Positions 46,895-54,749 of a DNA stretch of 64,000 nt are shown here, one piece after another. Location of the stretch: the NCBI GenBank assembly GCA_963719975.1, contig CAVRED010000005.1, forward strand, positions 186,001-250,000, written 5' to 3'. Within the stretch, counting starts at the first letter, position 1; each line of letters starts with the position of its first letter. The translations under genes were made by a program, and so were the position numbers. Source of the DNA: Poindextera sp963719975 (GTDB lineage: Bacteria > Pseudomonadota > Alphaproteobacteria > Caulobacterales > Caulobacteraceae). Under the pieces are notes generated by a model. The model was not told the origin of the DNA. It made no database searches and saw only the letters and a list, made by a program, of their open reading frames with translations.

Positions 46895-47887
46895 ATGCAG
46901 CACACGAAATTCGGCCGCACCGGCCTGCGCGTTTCCCGGCTCTGCCTCGGCACCATGACCTTCGGGCTCCAGTGCGACGAGGCCGAGAGCCACGCCATCA
47001 TGGACAAGGCCGCCGAGGGCGGCATCGACTTCTTCGACGCCGCGGATGTCTACCCGCTGGGCGGCGGCCGCTCGACCGCCGGACGCACCGAGGAGATCGT
47101 CGGCGGCTGGCTTTCCGGCAAACGCCACAGCTTCATCATCGCCACCAAGTGCGTCGGCCAGATGGGGCCCAAGCCTTGGGACCAGGGCATGTCGCGCAAG
47201 CACATCCTCGACGCCATCGAGGCCTCGCTTAAGCGGCTGAAGACCGACTACGTCGACGTCTACCAGCTGCACAGCTTCGATCCGGTCACGCCGATCGACG
47301 AAGCGCTGGAGGCGCTGGACGCGGTCGTGAAGTCCGGCAAGGCCCGCTACGTCGGCGTCTCCAACTGGATGGCCCACCGCCTCGCCCGTGCGCTCGGCCG
47401 CTCGGAGCTGAAGGGCCTGACGCGCATCAACTCCGTCCAGCCGCGTTACAACATGCTGTTCCGCACCTTCGAGCGCGACCTTCTGCCGCTCTGCGAGGAA
47501 GAAGGGGTGGCGGTCATCCCCTACAACCCGATCGCCGGCGGCCTGCTCTCAGGCAAGCACGACCGGACCGCGCCGCCGCCGGACGGGCGCTTTCAGCTCG
47601 GCAACGCCGGCGCCCGCTACCAGGAGCGCTACTGGCACGAGCGCGAGTTCGACACCGTCGATGCGTTGCGCGGGCTTTCCAACGAGGCCGGCATGAGCAT
47701 GGCCTCGATGGCGGTCTCCTGGGTGCTGTCGAACCCGGCGATCACCGCCCCCATCGTCGGCGCGAGCAAGCCCGAGCAGCTGAAAGACAGTCTCGACGCG
47801 GCCGAGCGCGGCTCGCTGCCGGCCGATCTGAAGGCACGGCTCGACGAGCTCACCCAGGAGTGGCGCGCGGTCGACGCGGAGCGGTAG
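46895..47887 (+). CDS. aldo/keto reductase
   Basis: 330 residues from ATG 46895. (beta/alpha)8 AKR with MQHTKFGRTGLRVSRLCLGTMTFG start, catalytic Asp/Tyr in FFDAADVYPLGG, Lys in FIIATKC and His in VYQLHSFDPVTPIDEALEALD; KARYVGVSNWMAHRLA and the C-terminal NADPH-binding PIVGASKPEQLKDSL are as expected. NADPH-dependent reduction of aldehydes/ketones; substrate unknown. It is divergent from the acyl-CoA dehydrogenase gene (201 bp gap without visible features) and ends 8 bp before the convergent PEBP gene. Confidence 0.92.
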   Translation: MQHTKFGRTGLRVSRLCLGTMTFGLQCDEAESHAIMDKAAEGGIDFFDAADVYPLGGGRSTAGRTEEIVGGWLSGKRHSFIIATKCVGQMGPKPWDQGMSRKHILDAIEASLKRLKTDYVDVYQLHSFDPVTPIDEALEALDAVVKSGKARYVGVSNWMAHRLARALGRSELKGLTRINSVQPRYNMLFRTFERDLLPLCEEEGVAVIPYNPIAGGLLSGKHDRTAPPPDGRFQLGNAGARYQERYWHEREFDTVDALRGLSNEAGMSMASMAVSWVLSNPAITAPIVGASKPEQLKDSLDAAERGSLPADLKARLDELTQEWRAVDAER

Positions 47888-47895
47888 GCTTCTGC

Positions 47896-48531
47896 TTAGT
47901 GCGCGGCCGGGGCCGGCGGCGGCGTATCGGGGGCGTGCGCCAGGGCGACGACCTCGCCTGACGCCAGCACGTGACCGCTCATCGCGGCGGTCAGATCGGC
48001 GTAGGTCTTGATCGGGGTCGGCGCGATCGTCTCGTCCAGCGCGAACACCTCGAAATGGTAGTGGTGCCGAGGCCCCGGCGGCGTGTGCGGGCCCATGTAG
48101 GCCTTCGCCGGTCCGGCGATGTTGGGGCCGAAGCTCGCCCCGGCCGGCGGCTCGGTCATGCCCGCGGCAAGGCGCCGAACGCCGCCGTCGATGTCGTACA
48201 GGCTGAAGTGCAGGATGGCCGCGCCGTGATAGATCGCGTCGTCGTCCTGCATGATCAGCGCGTAGCTTCGCGTCCCGTAGGGCCCCCAGCTCCAGCTCAG
48301 GCCCGGGAAGACGCTGCCTTGGTAGGATGTGTTCTGCATCGGCATGTCGCCGCCGGGGCGGAAGGCGGGCGACGTCACCCTGAGCTTGGCGGGCGATTTC
48401 GCTGGCAGCGTGTTGATCGCCAGCAGCGCCGCGCCGGGCTCGCTCCCAGCGGCAGGAGTCTGGCCAGCAGCCGCCGTGGTCGCGAGCATTGCGAAGGCGG
48501 CCGCCGCTGCGGACCAGATGCCCCTCTTCAT
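47896..48531 (-). CDS. YbhB/YbcL (PEBP) family protein, exported
   Basis: 211 residues from ATG 48531, GGGAGGAC upstream. Signal peptide MKRGIWSAAAAAFAMLATTAAAGQ (cleavage about 22-24). The PEBP fold shows LRVTSPAFRPGGDMPMQNTS, SYALIMQDDDAIYHGAAILHFSLYDID (D-D-D-A, ligand-site Asp/His) and HTPPGPRHHYHFEVFALD (G-P-x-x-H-x-Y). Bacterial PEBP proteins bind small anionic or phospho-ligands; periplasmic role unknown. It is close to the convergent AKR gene. Confidence 0.88.
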   Translation of the reverse strand: MKRGIWSAAAAAFAMLATTAAAGQTPAAGSEPGAALLAINTLPAKSPAKLRVTSPAFRPGGDMPMQNTSYQGSVFPGLSWSWGPYGTRSYALIMQDDDAIYHGAAILHFSLYDIDGGVRRLAAGMTEPPAGASFGPNIAGPAKAYMGPHTPPGPRHHYHFEVFALDETIAPTPIKTYADLTAAMSGHVLASGEVVALAHAPDTPPPAPAAH

Positions 48532-48655
48532 GGTTGTCCTCCCATCCCGCCTTCCTAGACCAACCGCCGGGCGGGTCCAGCGCGCGCAGACGCCTTGACC
48601 CAATCTGACGCCAGGCTCTACCTGACTGTCAGGTTCGTCCTGACGAGGGAAAGCT

Positions 48656-49894
48656 GTGGCTCGCAAGAGCGACCCGTTGCTCGCTTGGGCCAGGTCCGCC
48701 GGGGCGGCGCTGGGGCGGGCGTTCGAAGGCGCGACACAACCGCTCGCGCCGCTAGGACGGCTCGACGACATGATCCCGGGCGCGGACCTCGTCTTCCTGG
48801 GCGAGCTCGACCACTTCGTTCACGAGAAGAGCGACTACCGGATCCTGCTGTGCCGCTATCTCCTGTCGCGCGGCTGGCGCTCCTTCGCCGAGGAGCTTTC
48901 CTGGTCCGACGGGCTGCGCGTCGGGCGGTTCCTGAACGGGGTCGGCGGCCTCGAGCGGCTGTCGCTGTTCGGTTATCGCGGCGACCTGCGCGAGGACCGC
49001 GACGACAACCCGACCGGCGTTTTTCGCGCCTCCTTCGACCTCTATCCGACCGCGCTGATGGCCGCTGAGCAAGGCCGGTTCTACCGCGGCCTGCGCAGCG
49101 CCGCCGCGGGCGCCGCGCTCGCCTACCACGGCCTCGACGTCGACGGCCTGCCGGGCGGGGGCTATGCCGACATCGCCGATGCGCTGGCGCCGTTCTCGGC
49201 TGAGCCCGACGCAGAGGCCTTCCTGCGGGCGCTCGCCCGTGTGCGGGGCGAGAGCGCTGCAGCGGAGTCCGAGCGCCTTTCGGCCCTCGTCCCACAAGCG
49301 GTCGCTTTGAGTGCGCCCGTGGCGGCTCAGGTGGACGTGTCGCTTCGCTCAATGGCCGAGAGCCTGCGCTACATCGACATCACCTACCCGGCGAAGACTT
49401 ACGAGGCGACGGCGCCCGGCATGGCCTTCCGCGAAGGCTGCATGAAGCGCCGGTTCGACGAGGTCCGCGCGCTGACCGATGATGCGCCGATGGTCGTGAT
49501 GGGCCACGGTCTGCACCTGGCCAAGGACGATCGCCTGCTCCGTTCGACGGTCGGCGTCGGGCCCGGTGGCGGACAGGAGTGCTCGCTCGGTCACCACCTC
49601 GTGCAGGTGAAGGGCCTGAAGGCGGTCTCGATCTGGCTGGTCCACGGCGCGGGCGAGGACTCGCAGCCCTTTCCCGATCTCCCGCGGCGCTTCGCCTATC
49701 CGGCCGATACCCTCAACCGGCGCCTCGCGCCGCTCGCCGTCCCGACGCTGATCCCGATCGCTCGCGCGCCCCCGGGGTTGTTCGACCGGCCGATCGGCGT
49801 CGGCCACATGTACAACGCGGTGCAGCAGGTGGTGCTCGACGGCCAGGTCGACGCCATCCTCTACCTGCCGCAAGTCACCCCGATGCGCCTCTAG
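48656..49894 (+). CDS. erythromycin-esterase-like protein
   Basis: 412 residues from GTG 48656. Resembles the erythromycin esterase superfamily (EreA/EreB fold): DLVFLGELDHFVHEKSDYRILLCRYLLSRGWRSFAEELSW, equivalent to the G-E-x-x-H-G-x-x-E core, and a later MVVMGHGLHLAKDDRL corresponding to the A-H-N-x-H-x catalytic histidine region. The first motif has Asp instead of the usual Thr/Ala (E-L-D-H). Ere enzymes hydrolyse macrolide lactones, but most chromosomal relatives are uncharacterised, so resistance should not be assumed. No signal peptide. Confidence 0.7.
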   Translation: MARKSDPLLAWARSAGAALGRAFEGATQPLAPLGRLDDMIPGADLVFLGELDHFVHEKSDYRILLCRYLLSRGWRSFAEELSWSDGLRVGRFLNGVGGLERLSLFGYRGDLREDRDDNPTGVFRASFDLYPTALMAAEQGRFYRGLRSAAAGAALAYHGLDVDGLPGGGYADIADALAPFSAEPDAEAFLRALARVRGESAAAESERLSALVPQAVALSAPVAAQVDVSLRSMAESLRYIDITYPAKTYEATAPGMAFREGCMKRRFDEVRALTDDAPMVVMGHGLHLAKDDRLLRSTVGVGPGGGQECSLGHHLVQVKGLKAVSIWLVHGAGEDSQPFPDLPRRFAYPADTLNRRLAPLAVPTLIPIARAPPGLFDRPIGVGHMYNAVQQVVLDGQVDAILYLPQVTPMRL

Positions 49895-49950
49895 ACCCGC
49901 GCGCGTTCGTCGCCTACCGATCAGCGCGAACGAGAAAGGACGCGCCGCCG

Positions 49951-51138
49951 ATGACCGCCAAGGGCAAAACCGAAGCCGCCGGACCCCTGGCCGGGGTGCG
50001 TATCGTCGACCTCACCCAGTTCGTGCTCGGCCCTTACGCGACCCAGACCATGGGCGATCTCGGGGCCGACGTGATCAAGGTCGAGGAGCCGAGCGGCGAC
50101 CGCCAGCGCGGCTCCGGCAAGGCGCCGCATTCGCGGACGATGGGTCCGATGTTCGTCGCCTTCAATCGCAACAAGCGCTCGGTGGCGCTGGACCTGAAAA
50201 CCGATGAGGGGCGAGCGGCGCTGCGCAAGCTGGTCGTGACCGCCGACGTCTTCATCCACAACATGCGGCCGGACTCGATGGCGCGCCTGGGTTTCGCCTA
50301 CGAAGAAGTGGCGAAGATCAAGCCCGACATCGTCTACGTCGAGGCCATGGGCTACGATCCCGCCGGCCCTTACGCCGGCCGCCAGGCGTTCGACGACTTG
50401 ATCCAGGCCGCGAGCGGGGCCTGCGGGATGAACGCCATGGTCGAGCCGGACGCAACCTTCCGGCCCCTGCCGACGATCATCGCGGACAAGACCAGCGGCC
50501 TCTTCGCCGTCATCGCGACCCTCTCGGCGCTGCGTCACCGCGACCGCACCGGAGAAGGGCAGTACGTCTGCGTACCGATGCTGGAGTGCTTCACCGGCTT
50601 CTTGATGGCCGAACACCTCTATGGCGAGACCTACATCCCGCCGACCGGCCACTTCGGCCACACCACCACCATCACCCCCTACCGCCGCCCGCTGAAGACC
50701 AGGGACGGCCACCTCTCGGTGGCGCCCGCCGATCGCAAGCAGTCGGCGCGCTTCATGGCGCTGGGCGGCATCCCCGACGCCTACGAGAGCGAGCGGTTCA
50801 CGTCCAAGCAATCCGGGCCGGAGCGCGTGGCGGAATACCACGCGATGATGGACGAGGCCGCCGCCCAGCACACGACAGCGGAATGGATGACGCTCTGCGC
50901 CGAGCATCACATTCCGGCGATGCGCGCCAATACGCCCGAAGAGATCTTCGACGATCCGCAGCTGCGCCAGACGCTGTTCGAGACCCGCGAGCTGGAAGGC
51001 GAGGGGCCCTACCGCGCGATGAAGCCCGGCCTGCGCTTTTCGAAGTCCCCCGTCAGCATCCGCCGCGACCCCCCGCCCATCGGCCGCCACACCGACGAGG
51101 TCATGACCGAGGTGGAGGCGCTGAAGGCGGCGGAGTAG
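49951..51138 (+). CDS. CaiB/BaiF family CoA-transferase
   Basis: 395 residues from ATG 49951. Family III CoA-transferase: PLAGVRIVDLTQFVLGPYATQTMGDLGADVIKVEEPSGD, AFNRNKRSVALDLKTDEGRAALRKLV, VYVEAMGYDPAGPYAGRQAFDDLIQAASG (catalytic Asp in the F-D-D-L-I-Q-A motif), and PTIIADKTSGLFAVIATLSALRHRDRTGEGQYV. It transfers CoA between carboxylates (carnitine, bile acid, steroid or dicarboxylic acids), complementing the acyl-CoA synthetase/ACAD pair upstream. 56 bp after the Ere-like gene on the same strand. The downstream gap holds the dispersed repeat. Confidence 0.93.
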   Translation: MTAKGKTEAAGPLAGVRIVDLTQFVLGPYATQTMGDLGADVIKVEEPSGDRQRGSGKAPHSRTMGPMFVAFNRNKRSVALDLKTDEGRAALRKLVVTADVFIHNMRPDSMARLGFAYEEVAKIKPDIVYVEAMGYDPAGPYAGRQAFDDLIQAASGACGMNAMVEPDATFRPLPTIIADKTSGLFAVIATLSALRHRDRTGEGQYVCVPMLECFTGFLMAEHLYGETYIPPTGHFGHTTTITPYRRPLKTRDGHLSVAPADRKQSARFMALGGIPDAYESERFTSKQSGPERVAEYHAMMDEAAAQHTTAEWMTLCAEHHIPAMRANTPEEIFDDPQLRQTLFETRELEGEGPYRAMKPGLRFSKSPVSIRRDPPPIGRHTDEVMTEVEALKAAE

Positions 51139-51158
51139 GCCGGAGCCAAAACAAGACC

Positions 51159-51253
51159 GTCATGGCCCGGCTTGTCCGGGCCACCCATGAACACCTTGCT
51201 CCTCCAGTGTGCATGGGTCCCCCGCATTACGCTTCGCTCCAGCGGGGGATGAC
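51159..51253 (+). repeat. dispersed intergenic repeat, copy A
   Basis: 95 bp bounded by GTCAT and ATGAC. It contains GGCCCGGCTTGTCCGGGCC (hairpin), two CATGG/CATGAA elements and GCTTCGCTCC near the end. It is nearly identical to copy B (55714-55807, opposite strand) at both ends, with a variable middle. Located between the CaiB gene and the convergent sigma gene. Confidence 0.85.
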
Positions 51254-51256
51254 GAC

Positions 51257-52510
51257 CTACTGCTGAGCGCCGGCTGCCTTCAGCCGATCCAGCTGCATCC
51301 GGATGTGCGTCGCTTCGGCTGGCGTGTTGGCGAGGGCGATGGCGCGGCCAAAGGCTTCGCGCGCTTCGGCTGCGCGACCGAGCTGCAGCAGGAACTGCCC
51401 GCGCACGCCATGGAAGTAGAAGTACCCGTCGAGCCGCTCGCCGAGCGGCGCGACCAGCGCGAGCGCCGCTTCCGCGCCCGCCACCTTGTTCACGGCCACC
51501 GCCCGATTGAGCGTCACGACCGGCGAGGGCGTCAGCCGCTCGAGGGTCTCGTAGAGTTGGTCGATCTCCACCCAATCGGTGTCCTCGGGCCGCTTCGCCC
51601 GGTCGTGCAGCGCTGCGATGGCCGCCTGCACCTGGTAGGGACCGGGTCGGCGATGGCGCATCGCCTTGTCGATCAGCGCCAGACCCTCGGCGATCATCGC
51701 GCCGTTCCACAGCGAGCGGTCCTGGTCGTCGAGCAGCACGATCTCGCCGGCCGCATCGAACCTGGCCGCGGCCCGCGCGTGCTGCAGCAGCATCAGCGCG
51801 AGCAGGCCCATCACCTCCGGCTCGGTCTGGAACAGGCGAAGCAGCAAGCGTGCGAGACGGATCGCCTCTTCGCAGAGCGGGGCGCGCAAGGTCGCCTCGC
51901 CGCTGCTCGCCGAATAGCCTTCGTTGAAGACGAGGTAGATCATCGCCGCGACCCCCGCGAGCCGCTCGGCCCGCTCGATGGGGCCTGGCGCCTCGAACGG
52001 CACGTTCGCCGCCGCGACCTTGCGCTTGGCGCGGGTGATGCGCTGTTCCATCGCCGCTTCGCTGACCAGGAAGGCGCTGGCGATCTCCGCCACCGTGAGG
52101 CCTGAGACGATGCGCAGCGCCAGCGCGATCTGCTGGGTCGCCGGCAGGTCCGGGTGGCAGCAGATGAAGAGCAGGCGCAGCACATCGTCGCGGTAGTGGT
52201 CGCCGTCCAGCCGCTCGGCCATGTCGGCTTCGGCGTCGCCGAGGTCGGACAGCATCGTCTCCGGCGGCAGGGGCGCGTCCTTGGCGCGGCGGCGCACCCC
52301 GTCGAGAGCGGCGTTGCGGCCGACCAGGATCAACCAGGCGGTCGGATCGCGAGGCGGCCCCTTGTCCGGCCAGCTTCGGAGCGCCCGCAGGCAGGCGTCC
52401 TGGAACGCCTCCTCGGCGAGGTCGAGGTCGCGGAAGTAGCGCAACAGCGCCGCAACGGCCTGGGGACGCGCCGCGGTCAGCGCCGCGTCGATCCAGGCCA
52501 TGTCGCTCAT
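51257..52510 (-). CDS. RNA polymerase ECF sigma factor with C-terminal TPR-like extension (ECF42 type)
   Basis: 417 residues from ATG 52510. Region 2 (VAALLRYFRDLDLAEEAFQDACLRALRSWPDKGPPRDPTAWLILVGRNAALDGVRR) and region 4 (LPATQQIALALRIVSGLTVAEIASAFLVSEAAMEQRITRAKRK) give the promoter-binding core; the remaining 220 residues form helical repeats (IEIDQLYETLERLTPSPVVTLNRAVAVNKVAGAEAALALV) instead of an anti-sigma pairing. This matches the ECF42 group, which is characteristically next to DGPF/YciI genes; the 136-residue DGPF gene is 13 bp upstream, in the same transcript. No anti-sigma factor is nearby. Confidence 0.9.
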   Translation of the reverse strand: MSDMAWIDAALTAARPQAVAALLRYFRDLDLAEEAFQDACLRALRSWPDKGPPRDPTAWLILVGRNAALDGVRRRAKDAPLPPETMLSDLGDAEADMAERLDGDHYRDDVLRLLFICCHPDLPATQQIALALRIVSGLTVAEIASAFLVSEAAMEQRITRAKRKVAAANVPFEAPGPIERAERLAGVAAMIYLVFNEGYSASSGEATLRAPLCEEAIRLARLLLRLFQTEPEVMGLLALMLLQHARAAARFDAAGEIVLLDDQDRSLWNGAMIAEGLALIDKAMRHRRPGPYQVQAAIAALHDRAKRPEDTDWVEIDQLYETLERLTPSPVVTLNRAVAVNKVAGAEAALALVAPLGERLDGYFYFHGVRGQFLLQLGRAAEAREAFGRAIALANTPAEATHIRMQLDRLKAAGAQQ

Positions 52511-52523
52511 CCTCCTGCGCTCC

Positions 52524-52934
52524 CTACGGAGCTTCGGAGGACAGGTCCTCCAGCGCCTCGGCGGGCGCGGGCTTGCGCTCGACGGTGAGATGCATCAGCG
52601 GGCGGATCTCGTAGGCGCCGCCGGGGTTGGCCTTGCCGAGTTCGCGCGCGACGCCCAGCGCATCGTCGAGGTCCGTACAGTCGACGATATAGAAGCCCAG
52701 GAGTTGCTCCTTGGTCTCGGCGAAGGGGCCGTCGATGACCAGCGGCGGGTCCTGATCCTTGCGGAGCGTCGTGGCCGCCGTGGTCGGCATCAGCCGCGCC
52801 ACTGGCCCGAGCTTGCCGGCCTTGGCCAGCCGGTCCTGGACAGCGCCGAGGCGCGCCATGCAGGCGTCCTCCTCGGCCTTGGACCAGGTCCAGACGGTCT
52901 TCTCATCGTTGTAGCAGAGCAGGGCGTAGAGCAT
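52524..52934 (-). CDS. DGPF-type YciI family protein
   Basis: 136 residues from ATG 52934. MLYALLCYNDEKTVW is a YciI-type ferredoxin-like beginning; D-G-P-F (68-71) in VIDGPFAETKEQLLGFYIVDCTDLDDALGVARELGKANPG defines the DGPF subfamily. Ends with MHLTVERKPAPAE. Function unknown; family members are predicted enzymes or sensors regulated by ECF42. Transcribed together with the downstream sigma gene (13 bp gap). A promoter matching the ECF42 motif sits directly upstream. Confidence 0.92.
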   Translation of the reverse strand: MLYALLCYNDEKTVWTWSKAEEDACMARLGAVQDRLAKAGKLGPVARLMPTTAATTLRKDQDPPLVIDGPFAETKEQLLGFYIVDCTDLDDALGVARELGKANPGGAYEIRPLMHLTVERKPAPAEALEDLSSEAP

Positions 52935-52958
52935 CGGCGGACCCTCGTTTTCGCCAAG

Positions 52959-52985
52959 GACGAGCGACTATGCCCCCGACCGACA
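52959..52985 (-). promoter_or_regulatory. predicted ECF42-type promoter of the YciI-sigma operon
   Basis: On the minus strand: TGTCGG (complement of 52980-52985), 17 bases, then CGTC (52959-52962). The reported ECF42 motif, as I recall it, is TGTCGA at -35 with CG(A/T)C at -10, so five of six and four of four positions fit. The start codon at 52934 would leave a leader of about 16-18 bases. This implies autoregulation. Confidence 0.55.
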
Positions 52986-53253
52986 AATGCGCAAATATCC
53001 GTCGTGACTTGACTTTTCGCCATAAAACCTCGATGTGAACGGCGCTCGCTCAGGGCTGAACGTTCTGAGAGTGATATCCGGCGCTCCAGCCGCGTGAGGG
53101 GCTTTGTTCTAAAGTCCCAGCCTGTCGAGCGCCTGCCGAAGCTTCCATACCGATCGCCCAGGTCACGCGGGGCGTTTGCCACCCGCGCCAATGCCGCGGC
53201 CGCACATGACGTGCGGTCCGCGCGTTCGCCGCATACGAAAGACCATCATCCAA
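52986..53253. other. intergenic region with no recognised feature
   Basis: Between the divergent YciI and DEAD-box genes. No convincing ORF, hairpin or known RNA was seen. TTGACT at about 53009 could be a -35 element on the plus strand, but no good -10 follows. The region presumably contains the helicase promoter and leader. Confidence 0.4.
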
Positions 53254-54570
53254 GTGACTCAATTCACCGACCTTGGCCTGGCCAAGCCGCTGCTCAAAGC
53301 GCTGGCCGCCGAGGGCTACACCACGCCAACGCCGATCCAGGCCAAGGCCATCCCGAGCGTCCTTGCGGGCCGCGACCTTCTGGGCATCGCCCAGACCGGC
53401 ACCGGCAAGACCGCCGCCTTCGCGCTCCCCATCCTCCAACGCCTGGCGGAGAACCGCCGCCCAGCGCCGCGCCACGGCGCCCGGTGCCTGGTGCTCTCGC
53501 CAACCCGTGAACTCGCCAGCCAGATCGCCGACAGCTTCCGCGCCTACGGGGCCTACCAGTCGCTCACGGTCGCCGTCGTCTTCGGCGGCGCGAGCTACGG
53601 CCCGCAGATCAAGGCGCTGACGGCCGGCGTCGACGTGCTGGTCGCCACCCCCGGCCGCCTGATCGACCACATCGCCGAGCGCCACGCCGACCTCTCCGCC
53701 ACCGAGATCCTGGTGCTGGACGAGGCCGACCAGATGCTCGACCTGGGCTTCCTGCAGCCTATCCGCCGCATCGTCTCGGGCATGCCGAAGAAGCGGCAGA
53801 ACCTCTTCTTCTCCGCGACCATGCCGGGCGAAATCGGCAAGCTCGCCGCCGACCTCCTGGTCAATCCGGTCGAGGTGCGGGTGACCCCGTCCGCGACCAC
53901 CGTCGAGAAGGTCAAGCAGCAGATCCTCTACATCGAGAGCCAGCGCAAACGCGCGCTGCTCGCCGAGCTGTTCGAGGACGGGTCCATCACCCGCGCCCTC
54001 GTCTTCACCCGCACCAAGCGCGGGGCCGACCGGGTCGCGAAGTACCTCGAGCAGGCCGGGGTCGAGGCCGCCGCCATCCACGGCGACAAGAGCCAGCCGC
54101 AACGCGAGCGGGCGCTGGCGGCGTTCAAGTCCGGCCAGGTCCGGGCGCTGATCGCCACCGACATCGCCGCGCGCGGCATCGACGTCGACGCGGTCAGCCA
54201 CGTGATCCAGTTCGAGCTGCCGAACGTGCCAGAGGCCTACGTCCACCGCATCGGCCGCACCGCGCGCGCCGGCGCGGCGGGCATCGCCATCGGCTTCTGC
54301 GCCGATGACGAGCGCAATCTGCTCCGCGACATCCAGAAGGTGACGCGGCAGACGATCGATACCTTCGATCGCCGCAACGACCGTCGCCTCGGCGCCATCA
54401 CCGCCGCCATGGGCGCTGCAACGCCGACGGTCGCCGCGCCGCGGCCTGAGACGTCGCACCATCGCGGTCCCAAGCCGCACAACCACCGCCCCAACGGCCA
54501 CCAGGGCCCGTCCCGAAACCGCCGCCGCCGCCGCGGCGGAAGCGGCAGGCCTGCTGTCCTGAACGCTTAA
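53254..54570 (+). CDS. DEAD-box ATP-dependent RNA helicase (RhlE-like)
   Basis: 438 residues from GTG 53254 (VTQFTDLGLAKPLLKALAAEGYTTPTPIQ). Q motif F-T-D-L-G-L ... T-P-I-Q, Walker A AQTGTGKTAAF, PTRELASQ, GG, TPGRL, D-E-A-D (VLDEADQMLDLGF), S-A-T in FFSATM, then helicase C: LVFTRTKRGADRVA, ATDIAARGIDVD, YVHRIGRTARAG. The C-terminal 90 residues are low-complexity, basic (RRNDRR ... RNRRRRRGG), as in RhlE-type proteins that remodel RNA, e.g. in ribosome assembly or at low temperature. The frame is open upstream to 53176 but that part is not family-like. Confidence 0.94.
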   Translation: MTQFTDLGLAKPLLKALAAEGYTTPTPIQAKAIPSVLAGRDLLGIAQTGTGKTAAFALPILQRLAENRRPAPRHGARCLVLSPTRELASQIADSFRAYGAYQSLTVAVVFGGASYGPQIKALTAGVDVLVATPGRLIDHIAERHADLSATEILVLDEADQMLDLGFLQPIRRIVSGMPKKRQNLFFSATMPGEIGKLAADLLVNPVEVRVTPSATTVEKVKQQILYIESQRKRALLAELFEDGSITRALVFTRTKRGADRVAKYLEQAGVEAAAIHGDKSQPQRERALAAFKSGQVRALIATDIAARGIDVDAVSHVIQFELPNVPEAYVHRIGRTARAGAAGIAIGFCADDERNLLRDIQKVTRQTIDTFDRRNDRRLGAITAAMGAATPTVAAPRPETSHHRGPKPHNHRPNGHQGPSRNRRRRRGGSGRPAVLNA

Positions 54571-54605
54571 CCTGCAGCGCCGCGCGAGCGGCGCCTTCGC
54601 TTTCG

Positions 54606-54714
54606 ACCGCCAAGGACGCCAAGTTCGCCAAGAGGCTGCGGCAGCTCTATGCGCCGCGGATAACGTCCGGACCCCCGTGGCGCTCTTCTTGGCGTCCTTG
54701 GCGTGCTTGGCGGT
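54606..54714. repeat. GCCAAG-type imperfect inverted repeat
   Basis: Left arm 54606-54632 (ACCGCCAAGGACGCCAAG and on) and right arm 54688-54714 (CTTGGCGTCCTTGGCGTGC and on) are complementary over most of 27 bp, separated by 55 bp. Repeats built from GCCAAG occur between genes in many bacteria. Located downstream of the helicase gene; it could act as a transcript-end hairpin. Confidence 0.6.
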
Positions 54715-54749
54715 TAAATCGCGCGGCCCGGCTTGCGCCGCGCCGCAGG

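Noticed and set aside
48656..49894. Calling the Ere-like gene an antibiotic-resistance gene
   Set aside because: The core motif is altered and distant chromosomal members are mostly uncharacterised.
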